DNA from: Plastoroseomonas arctica
GTDB lineage: Bacteria; Pseudomonadota; Alphaproteobacteria; Acetobacterales; Acetobacteraceae
Direction: 5' to 3'
Length of the DNA stretch: 64,000 nt
Assembly: GCF_018128965.1 (NCBI RefSeq)
Contig: NZ_JAAEDH010000011.1
Coordinates: forward strand, 62,001-126,000
Below are positions 55,489-62,000 of this stretch, piece after piece (the first letter of the stretch is position 1; each line of letters begins with the position of its first letter). The translations under genes and the position numbers were made by a program. Under the pieces are notes generated by a model that worked only from the letters and a program-made list of their open reading frames with translations, was not told the origin of the DNA and did no database searches.

Positions 55489-56493
55489 TCACAAGGGCAG
55501 CGGATGCAGGCCAGCGATCCATTCGGCGAGGGGGGTCCACAGCGCCGCCTCGGCCTTGGTCCCGGCGACCATCCCGACATGGCCTGCGGCGGCCTCATGC
55601 ACCGTCGCGCCCGGCATCAGGGAGGCCAGCGCCAGGGCCGAGGCGGGGGGAACGATGCGGTCGCGGTGGGGAATGGCGAGGAAGGCGGGGCCGCGCCAAT
55701 CCTGCGGCCGCACCGCCTGCCCGGCCACGCGCCACAGGCCGCGCATCGGCGTGTTCTCGCCATACCACCCGCCCAGGCATTCGCGCGCGACCGCGGCCGC
55801 AAGCGGTACACCGTCATTCAGCCAGTCCTCCATTGCCACAAAGGCTGCCGCGCGCGGCGTCCGGGGGTCGAGCCCTGCGAAGGCGCGGTACTTCTCGCCC
55901 ACGCCGAACGGCTCGTTGACAGCGAACAGCAGCTGGATGGCGTCGACCGGCAACACATCCTCCAGCGCGAGGATGGGCTCAAGCAGCGCCAGCAACCGTG
56001 CCGTCGCCTGGCCCGCGGCGAGGGTGGCGGCGAAATCCCAAGGCGTGGCCAGCAGCGCGAGCGCCGCGACGCGCTCGGGCCGGTGCTGCGCGGCGGCGAG
56101 GGCGATCAGCCCGCCCATGCAGTAGCCGACCAGCACGACCGGTCCGGGCAGCGCCTCGAGCGCCGCGGCTAGGCGCAGCGTATAATCGGTGAGGGTGAAG
56201 CCCCGCTCGGCGTCGCCCGGCACGCCCCAGTCGAGCAGCAGGGGCCGCATCCCCTGCCCTGCCAGGTGGCGCAGCATCGACTGCCCGGGGGCTAGGTCGA
56301 GGATGTGCGCGCGGTTGATCAGGGAGGGCACGAACAGCGCCGTCGGCCCGGCGCCTACGTAATCCGTTACCCGGCTGCTTCCCGCGTGCCATAAGCAGGG
56401 CATGGGCTCGAGCGCGGCCGGGATCTCGGCGGCACGATAGGCGCGGATACCGGCGAGCAGCGCGCCGTGTTCGGCGACCAGCCGCCGCCGCAC
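55489..56493 (-). CDS. PhaC-like alpha/beta hydrolase (PHA synthase family)
   Basis: About 334 residues. The nucleophile motif is GYCMGG with Cys125 in place of the usual serine, as in PHA synthases. The acid (IPHRDRIVPP) and histidine (AAAGHVGM) follow in the order seen in PhaC, and LLDWGVPG is shared with the family. It is shorter than class I PhaC and close to class III in size. The GTG at 56493 is used because an overlapping gene occupies the frame upstream; the start is not firmly supported by a ribosome site. A function as catalytic subunit with the small upstream protein is inferred. Confidence 0.78.
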   Translation of the reverse strand: MRRRLVAEHGALLAGIRAYRAAEIPAALEPMPCLWHAGSSRVTDYVGAGPTALFVPSLINRAHILDLAPGQSMLRHLAGQGMRPLLLDWGVPGDAERGFTLTDYTLRLAAALEALPGPVVLVGYCMGGLIALAAAQHRPERVAALALLATPWDFAATLAAGQATARLLALLEPILALEDVLPVDAIQLLFAVNEPFGVGEKYRAFAGLDPRTPRAAAFVAMEDWLNDGVPLAAAVARECLGGWYGENTPMRGLWRVAGQAVRPQDWRGPAFLAIPHRDRIVPPASALALASLMPGATVHEAAAGHVGMVAGTKAEAALWTPLAEWIAGLHPLPL

Positions 56494-56509
56494 CGCGGCG
56501 GCCAGAGCC

Positions 56510-56866
56510 TCAGGCGGCTGTCCGGTCGCCGAGAGCGCCTGGGCGATGCGCTTCGCCTCCGCCTGTCCGGACTTCGAGAGCGGCCAGGCGCTGTTCCAGG
56601 GCGGCGATGCGCTCCAGCAGGGCTGCTTCGCGCGCTCGCCCTGCGGCAGCGACAGCGTCGCCGCCATGGCCCGCATCGTGCTCAGGCCCAGGTGGAACGG
56701 CAGCGGGCGCGGCCCCCGGCGCAGCATCAGGGCGCGCCGCGCCGAGCAGCATCGCCATGCGCGAGGCCAGCGCCGGGTCGGCGACAAGCGCCTGGACTTC
56801 GCTCTGCCACAGCGCAATCCAGTCCTTCGCCAGCTGGTCGAGCGTGGGCGTGGGGTGAGATGGCAT
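56510..56866 (-). CDS. Small helical protein, possible PHA synthase accessory (PhaE/phasin-like)
   Basis: 118 residues. It has an amphipathic N-terminus (LDQLAKDWIALWQSEVQALV), an Ala/Pro linker and a C-terminal coiled coil (ALLERIAALEQRLAALEVR). It is in a different frame from the PhaC-like gene and ends 16 bases before its start. Leucine-rich coiled-coil ends with preceding helices recall PhaE and phasins, but no clear family match can be claimed. The start at 56866 lies just within reach of the divergent phaR promoter region. Confidence 0.65.
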   Translation of the reverse strand: MPSHPTPTLDQLAKDWIALWQSEVQALVADPALASRMAMLLGAARPDAAPGAAPAAVPPGPEHDAGHGGDAVAAAGRAREAALLERIAALEQRLAALEVRTGGGEAHRPGALGDRTAA

Positions 56867-57004
56867 TCCCGGGCGGCGTCCTTGTGGCGTTCCTCACGGG
56901 TCTAAAGTAGCGCGGCGGGGAAACAACACCAGGGGAGGAAACCGCCTTCGCACCGCAGCAAACCCTGCTAGTATTGGCGCCACGAGTGAAACGGGACCGC
57001 GACC

Positions 57005-57598
57005 ATGGCGCAGAACACAGCCGAGCGTGCCGACCCCGGGGCCGCGCCCCAGCCACCGGTTGTCGTCAAGAAATACGCCAATCGCCGTCTCTACAACACC
57101 GAGAGCTCGTCCTATGTCACGCTCGAGGACCTTGCGAAAATGGTGCGGATCGGCCGCGACTTCGTGGTCTATGACGCGAAGTCGGGCGACGACATCACCC
57201 GCTCGGTCCTGACGCAGATCATCGTCGAGGAAGAGAGCAAGGGCCACAACCTGCTGCCCACGCCGTTCCTGCGCCAGCTGATCGGCTTCTACGGGGACAA
57301 CATGCAGGGCCTGGTGCCGCGCTACCTGGAATTCGCGATGGAGGGCTTCTCGCGCCAGCAGGAGCAGATGAAGACCGCCATGGAACGCACCATCGGCGGG
57401 TTGATCCCCTTCGCACCCGGCATCGGCGGCCTCGAAGAGCTCGGCAAGCAGAACATGGCAATGATGGAGCGCGCCATGTCGCTGTTCACGCCGTTCGCGC
57501 GCAGCGAGGCCCGCGGCGAGCCGCCGAGCGTCGAGGCGCTGCAGGAGGAGATCCAGCGGCTGCGCGCCCTGCTTTCGGAGCATGAGAAGAAGGCCTGA
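57005..57598 (+). CDS. phaR: Polyhydroxyalkanoate synthesis repressor PhaR
   Basis: 197 residues with the PHB/PHA accumulation regulator domains: VVVKKYANRRLYNTESSSYV and TLEDLAKMV at the DNA-binding N-terminus, then ITRSVLTQIIVEEESKG and FLRQLIGFYGDNMQGLVPRYLE. The C-terminal tail is a short coiled coil (EEIQRLRALLSEHEKK). PhaR represses phasin and its own synthesis until bound to nascent PHA granules. It diverges from the PhaC-like operon. Confidence 0.95.
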   Translation: MAQNTAERADPGAAPQPPVVVKKYANRRLYNTESSSYVTLEDLAKMVRIGRDFVVYDAKSGDDITRSVLTQIIVEEESKGHNLLPTPFLRQLIGFYGDNMQGLVPRYLEFAMEGFSRQQEQMKTAMERTIGGLIPFAPGIGGLEELGKQNMAMMERAMSLFTPFARSEARGEPPSVEALQEEIQRLRALLSEHEKKA

Positions 57599-57604
57599 GC
57601 GAAG

Positions 57605-58414
57605 CTACGGCATCGCTGGCCGGAGGCTCCCGCCCAGCCTGAGCGGCGCAACGCGCAGCGCCAGGCCCGTCGCGTCATCGGTTTCCACGAACAGCCCGCA
57701 GATGGTGGCTGGACCCTCGGCCGGCGCCAGGCGCTCGGAGGGTACCTTGCGCCAGAAGCGCAGGCTCGCGGCGCCCTTCTGCATGCCGATCACGCTGTCG
57801 TAGTCGCCGCACATCCCCGCATCGGACTGGAAGGCGGTGCCACCGGCAAGGAGGCGGTCATCCGCGCTGGGCACATGGGTGTGAGTGCCGATGACCAGGC
57901 TCGCGAGCCCATCGAAGGAATGCGCCATCGCCTGCTTCTCGGAGGTCGCCTCGGCGTGGATGTCGATGATGATGGCCTGCACCGCAGACCCCATCGGGTG
58001 CTTCTGCACCTCCGCCTGGATGGCACGGAACGGGTCGTCGAGCGGCTCCATGAAAAGCCGCCCCATCGCCTGCAGCACGAGCGCTCGGCGCCCTCCCGGA
58101 AGGTCGACGATCACGCTCCCTTTGCCCGGGGTGCCCGGCGCGTAGTTGAGCGGCCGCAGCAGGCGCTTCTCCTCGCCGATGAAGGGGATGATCTCCTTGC
58201 GGTCGAAGGCGTGGTTGCCGAGCGTCAGCACATCCGCGCCGGCCGCAAAGAGCGCGCGCGCCATCTCGGGCGCGAGCCCAAAACCGTGCGAGGCGTTCTC
58301 CGCATTCACCACGATGAGGTCGAGCGCGAGGCGCGCGCGGAGGTTGGGCAGTTCCGCCTCCACCGCGTCGCGCCCGGCCCGGCCGACGATGTCGCCGAGG
58401 AACAGGATCTTCAA
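57605..58414 (-). CDS. YmdB-like metallophosphoesterase (TIGR00282 family)
   Basis: 269 residues from a TTG start that overlaps the stop of the 5-FCL gene by 4 bases (TTGA). Metal-site motifs are FLGDIVGRAG, VVNAENASHGFG, TLGNHAFD, DIHAEATSEK and GTHTHVPSADDR, as in the cyclic-nucleotide phosphodiesterase YmdB. Length matches the family, which supports the TTG; an earlier in-frame start would add an unrelated stretch. Translation is probably coupled to the folate gene upstream. Confidence 0.9.
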   Translation of the reverse strand: MKILFLGDIVGRAGRDAVEAELPNLRARLALDLIVVNAENASHGFGLAPEMARALFAAGADVLTLGNHAFDRKEIIPFIGEEKRLLRPLNYAPGTPGKGSVIVDLPGGRRALVLQAMGRLFMEPLDDPFRAIQAEVQKHPMGSAVQAIIIDIHAEATSEKQAMAHSFDGLASLVIGTHTHVPSADDRLLAGGTAFQSDAGMCGDYDSVIGMQKGAASLRFWRKVPSERLAPAEGPATICGLFVETDDATGLALRVAPLRLGGSLRPAMP

Positions 58415-58989
58415 GCGCCGGTCCCGCAGCGGATGACGCCCGCCTCCGTCGCCACCACCGGCAGGCGCCAATCATGCGGCCCCATCGGCACCTCGGGCAT
58501 CTCCTGGCTGGCAAAGGCGACGCCAATGGCATGCGCATCCGGCAACCCCGCCAGGGTGCGGTCGTAATAGCCGCCGCCATAGCCGAGTCGGCCACCGGCG
58601 CGGTCGAAGGCGAGCAGCGGCACCAGCACCACGTCCGGCACCACCACCACTCCGTGCGAAGGGTAGCGCGTGCCCATCGGCCCGTCGGCTAGCGCGTCGC
58701 CAAGCGCCCAGGCGCGGAATTCGAGCGGTAGCCCGCGGGCCGGCGTGAAGGGCAGCGCCAGAGCGTGGCCGCGCGCGAGAAGGGCATCCATCAACGGGCG
58801 CAAGTCGACTTCTCCTGGCAGGGGCCAGATGCCGGCCACGCAAGCACCGGGCGGCACCAGCCCCGCGGCCAGCACATGATCCGCAAGCGCGCGCCCGGCG
58901 GCGAGCGGATTGCCCAAACGCGCTGCACGCGCGGCGTTGCGCGCGGCGCGCTTGGCGGCGTCGAGTTGAAGAAAGTGCGGAGCCACCAT
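58411..58989 (-). CDS. 5-formyltetrahydrofolate cyclo-ligase
   Basis: 192 residues that convert 5-formyl-THF to 5,10-methenyl-THF. Motifs include AAKRAARNAARAAR at the N-terminus and RLGYGGGYYDRTLA, the family ATP/folate site. ATG at 58989 gives the normal length; an in-frame ATG at 59037 would run into the 6S RNA. Order zapA - 6S RNA - this gene is the classical proteobacterial arrangement in which the RNA leader and the gene share a transcript. Confidence 0.93.
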   Translation of the reverse strand: MVAPHFLQLDAAKRAARNAARAARLGNPLAAGRALADHVLAAGLVPPGACVAGIWPLPGEVDLRPLMDALLARGHALALPFTPARGLPLEFRAWALGDALADGPMGTRYPSHGVVVVPDVVLVPLLAFDRAGGRLGYGGGYYDRTLAGLPDAHAIGVAFASQEMPEVPMGPHDWRLPVVATEAGVIRCGTGA

Positions 58990-58991
58990 GG

Positions 58992-59138
58992 CCGTTGGTC
59001 TCGAACCCTCCCAAGGCCTGCTAATGCAGGTGGGCACCAGATAATCGGACCAGGATCCGACCAGCGCCAGTTCCCGGGAGATGCTTATTGGCCCTGGGGG
59101 TTACTTGCCTGACGCACCGGGCAGCCCCGCATCCCCTA
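58992..59138 (-). ncRNA. ssrS: 6S RNA (SsrS)
   Basis: The ~150 bases between zapA and the 5-FCL gene form a long rod on the minus strand. The apical stem is TCGGA ... TCCGA, with GGCGC pairing GTGCC below it, followed by a small hairpin CCTGC-ATTA-GCAGG in the 3' side of the central bubble. That, together with the zapA/5-FCL context, fits the RNA that mimics an open promoter and binds sigma-70 RNA polymerase. Ends are approximate. Confidence 0.75.
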
Positions 59139-59139
59139 C

Positions 59140-59469
59140 CTAGGGCGCCGCAAGCTCGCCCGCAATGGCCTCGATCCGCTCGGCGACCGCGACCAGGCGC
59201 CCAGCCATCGCATCATCCTCGGGCAAGGCCGTGGATGGCGGCGCCGACTTCAGGGCGCCGATCTCCTCGCGCAGGTCGGACGCCTCGTCGGCCAGCTGCA
59301 GAGCGGCGAGCACCAGCATGCGCGTCTCGCCCAGCTGTAGCCCCATGGCCTTGAGTGCCGCGATGCGCCGGTCGACCTCGGCCGCCATGCTCACCAGGTG
59401 CTGTTCCTGGCCGTCCTGGCAGGCGACCGGATGGCTGTATCCGCCGATGCGGACGGTGACCTGCGCCAA
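59140..59469 (-). CDS. zapA: Cell division protein ZapA
   Basis: 109 residues. ZapA cross-links FtsZ filaments at the division ring. Family features: QVTVRIGGYSHPVACQDGQE, VDRRIAALKAMG and VLAALQLADEASDLREEI, followed by a coiled coil. The ATG lies 3 bases after the stop of the upstream small coiled-coil gene. Confidence 0.93.
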   Translation of the reverse strand: MAQVTVRIGGYSHPVACQDGQEQHLVSMAAEVDRRIAALKAMGLQLGETRMLVLAALQLADEASDLREEIGALKSAPPSTALPEDDAMAGRLVAVAERIEAIAGELAAP

Positions 59470-59472
59470 GGG

Positions 59473-59712
59473 CTACTCCTCCTCGCCGACCAGGGCGGGT
59501 TCGGGCATCAGGGCGGCATGCAGGGCGACGAGCGCGCCGTCCAGCCGGGCCGACAAGGCGAGGAGCTCGGCCTTCGGCACCATGTCCTCGGGCATCGCCG
59601 GCGCCACGGCCGGGGGCGCCGGCCTTGGCCGCGCCATCGCTGCGCCGAGCGCGGCCACCGCCGCCTCCAGACGCGCCACCGCCGCCTCCATGCTCACCCT
59701 CTCCGCGCTCAC
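59473..59712 (-). CDS. Small coiled-coil protein upstream of zapA
   Basis: 79 residues, largely helical (MEAAVARLEAAVAALGAAMA) with an Ala/Pro linker and a second helix. It resembles the small, variable proteins that precede zapA in alphaproteobacteria (DUF4164-like). Tight spacing to zapA suggests a role in the same division complex. No known domain beyond the coiled coil. Confidence 0.7.
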   Translation of the reverse strand: MSAERVSMEAAVARLEAAVAALGAAMARPRPAPPAVAPAMPEDMVPKAELLALSARLDGALVALHAALMPEPALVGEEE

Positions 59713-59770
59713 TTAGACCCCTGACCAAACCCTGTTCAAGCCTTCGCATGCGCACTACCACTGGTCAACA

Positions 59771-60151
59771 ATGAGGCAGCCGCCGGCCGTCACGATCTAC
59801 AGCGCAGCGCAGGCGCGCGCGGCGATCGACGCTGCGGGACCGCGCGGCGTGCTGCTGCTCTCCGCCCCTGCCGCGGCGGGGTTTCTCGGCCCGGCCTGGT
59901 TCGCGGCTATGGTGGTCGGACACGAGCCTGCGGCGCTGGATTGCGGCGCCGATCCCGGCCATGCCCTCGCCGCGCTGCGCTTCGGGATCAAGCGCATCAT
60001 CCTGGCCGAACCGAGCGACGGCCTGCTCTCCTGCGCCGCTGAGGTGGGGGCAGACATCCTGCCCGAACGCCCGCCTTCGCTCGACCTGTTCGACTGGAAC
60101 CTCGGCAAACCCCAGGCGCGTGCGGCGCTGCGCGTCTGGCTCGCGGGCTAG
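59771..60151 (+). CDS. Conserved hypothetical protein
   Basis: 126 residues with a Rossmann/TIM-like alternation of strands and helices (GVLLLSAPAAAGFLGPAWF, ALDCGADPGHALAALRFGIKRIILAE). No signal or membrane segment. I do not recognise a named family. Its end overlaps the end of the opposite C70-like protease gene by 4 bases. Confidence 0.65.
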   Translation: MRQPPAVTIYSAAQARAAIDAAGPRGVLLLSAPAAAGFLGPAWFAAMVVGHEPAALDCGADPGHALAALRFGIKRIILAEPSDGLLSCAAEVGADILPERPPSLDLFDWNLGKPQARAALRVWLAG

Positions 60152-60672
60152 GTGGTGGGCTTCACGCGGGGGGTGTGCTGCGCGACGTTCTTGCGCAGCA
60201 TGCTGTCCGGGATGCTCCACATGAACAGGGCATTGAACACCGCGAGCGTCTGGCGCGTGTTCGGCGCATTCTCGGGATCATGGATGATCACCTGGCCGCG
60301 CTGGTCGTCGGCCCCGATCAGCGCGGAGCAATGGCCATAGGTTGCACCGGCTGCATTGGTCTTGGTCCAGGAGATGAGCTGCGGGCCATAGCCGCGCAGC
60401 AGCGTCGCGAGGGAGTCGATCGTCCAGGCCTTCGCCGGGGGGTAGGCCACCTGCACCAGGTTCTCGTTCTTCTGCAGCGTGGTCGTGTCGGTGATCGGCT
60501 TGTGGCCCTGCGGCGTCCACAGCGAGGGATCGCCGAGCCGCGGCCCGGCCTCGAAATAATAGCCGAGCATGCAGGCGGAGCAGTACCAGCATCCGGTCGG
60601 GTCGTTCATCGCGTTGTTCGGGCCGAAGCCCAACTGCGTCACGAAGGGCACATCGAGATAGATGCCAGCCAT
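60148..60672 (-). CDS. Papain-like cysteine protease (C70/AvrRpt2-like)
   Basis: 174 residues. The catalytic cysteine lies in TGCWYCSACMLGYYFE, the histidine in TYGHCSALIG and the third residue (Asp or Asn) in VIIHDPEN; order and spacing match the C70 papain-like family. LDVPFVTQ at the N-terminus is also typical. No signal peptide is seen. AGGAG six bases before the ATG supports 60672 over the GTG three bases upstream. A type III or VI effector role is known for some members; no secretion genes are visible here. Confidence 0.78.
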   Translation of the reverse strand: MAGIYLDVPFVTQLGFGPNNAMNDPTGCWYCSACMLGYYFEAGPRLGDPSLWTPQGHKPITDTTTLQKNENLVQVAYPPAKAWTIDSLATLLRGYGPQLISWTKTNAAGATYGHCSALIGADDQRGQVIIHDPENAPNTRQTLAVFNALFMWSIPDSMLRKNVAQHTPRVKPTT

Positions 60673-60895
60673 CACCCTCTCCTGATCCTTGATGGGAACA
60701 GCGCGCGAAAGCGGCTGTATCGCTACAGAAATGAACGCTAACGGTTTCGCTTGCGCACGGTAAACTCACTTCGCCGTGATTGAAACCCGGCCTGATGCAC
60801 GCGTATTGCACTATATCGGCGCGGGCCGGCGCGTGACTCCTACCCTCGCCTGCGCTATCCGCCCGCGCAGCCCAAATGCACAGGATTGTCCCCCG

Positions 60896-61816
60896 ATGAA
60901 GCTCACCCCCCGCGTCGCCAAGATCCTCTCCTGGTACGAGAGCGACAATCCCGGCACCAAGGCGAACCTCGCCCGCATCCTCAATGCCGGCCGCCTGGGC
61001 GGCACCGGGCGCATGGTGATCCTTCCGGTCGACCAGGGCTTCGAGCACGGTCCGGCGCGCAGCTTCGCGCCCAACCCGGCGGCCTACGACCCGCACTACC
61101 ATTTCGAGCTCGCCATTGAGGCCGGCCTCAACGCCTATGCCGCCCCACTAGGCTCGCTGGAAGCGGGGGCCGCGACCTTCGCCGGCTGCATCCCGACCAT
61201 CCTGAAGGTGAACAGTTCCAACTCGCTGGCCACCACCAAGGACCAGGCGGTGACCGGCTCCGTCTCCGACGCTCTGCGCCTGGGCTGCTCGGCGATCGGC
61301 TTTACCATCTATCCGGGCAGCGAATACGCCTTCGACCTGATGGAAGAACTCCGCGACATGGCCGAGGACGCGAAGGCGGCCGGCCTCGCCGTGGTGGTGT
61401 GGTCCTATCCGCGCGGGCCGAACCTCGACAAGGTGGCCGAGACCGCGCTCGATATCGCGGCCTATGCGGCGCATATGGCGGCGCTGTTGGGGGCGCACAT
61501 CATCAAGGTGAAGCCGCCGACGGAGGCGATCAGCCTTGACGCCGCGAAGAAGACCTATGCGAGCCACCCGGTCGAGGTCGGCGACGCGGCGAAGCGGATC
61601 GCGCACATCGTCCAGGCCTGCTTCAACGGTCGGCGCCTGGTAGTGTTCTCGGGTGGCGAGTCGCGGGGGGCGGATTCGCTGCTCGACGACGTACGCGCCA
61701 TTCACGCGGGCGGCGGCAATGGCTCGATCGTGGGGCGCAACGCGTTCCAACGCTCGAAGCCGGATGCGCTGAAGCTGCTCTCCGACATCATTGATGTGTA
61801 TCTGTCCGAGGTTTGA
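60896..61816 (+). CDS. Class I fructose-bisphosphate aldolase (archaeal/DhnA type)
   Basis: 306 residues, forming a Schiff base rather than using zinc. Blocks: ILPVDQGFEHGPARSFAPNP, VWSYPRGPNLDK and LLGAHIIKVKPPTEAI, where the lysine of IKVK is the likely Schiff-base residue, and VFSGGESRGAD. The ATG at 60896 is chosen because the family starts there; in-frame sequence upstream is unlike the family. The region 60676-60895 upstream (220 bp) holds no gene and no clear promoter. The stop is followed by the fourth type-A repeat. Confidence 0.92.
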   Translation: MKLTPRVAKILSWYESDNPGTKANLARILNAGRLGGTGRMVILPVDQGFEHGPARSFAPNPAAYDPHYHFELAIEAGLNAYAAPLGSLEAGAATFAGCIPTILKVNSSNSLATTKDQAVTGSVSDALRLGCSAIGFTIYPGSEYAFDLMEELRDMAEDAKAAGLAVVVWSYPRGPNLDKVAETALDIAAYAAHMAALLGAHIIKVKPPTEAISLDAAKKTYASHPVEVGDAAKRIAHIVQACFNGRRLVVFSGGESRGADSLLDDVRAIHAGGGNGSIVGRNAFQRSKPDALKLLSDIIDVYLSEV

Positions 61817-61828
61817 AGCGAGAATGCA

Positions 61829-62000
61829 GAAAGGCCGGGGAAAAGAATTTCCCCGAACCCCTTTCTTTTATTTTTGGATATTTGGTTTGGGTTGGCAGGT
61901 CGGACTGCGTTACGTGAGCGCGCGCTAGCTAAGCAGCCTGGACCAATAGACAAAAATAAAAGAAGAGGGGTTTGGGGGGAATTCATTCCCCCCAAGCTTC
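61829..62000. repeat. Type-A inverted-repeat element, copy 4 (between convergent genes)
   Basis: 172 bp. Left end GAAAGGC, hairpin GGGGAAAAGAATTTCCCC (61837-61854), GAACCCC and TTTCTTTTATTTTT. Right arm: ACCAATAGAC, an A-rich tract, GAGGGGTTTG and the hairpin GGGGGGAATTCATTCCCCCC (61974-61993), ending at the stop codon of the helicase gene. Placed between two convergent genes, where a two-sided terminator would be useful. Confidence 0.9.

Noticed and set aside
56494-56817. N-terminal extension of the PhaC-like protein using upstream in-frame starts
   Set aside because: The extra residues are Arg/Pro-rich, overlap the small coiled-coil gene in another frame and do not resemble the hydrolase family.
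60676-60895. Promoter for the class I aldolase (TTGAAA and TATTGC-like boxes)
   Set aside because: Spacing and match are too weak to distinguish from chance; no start site data.
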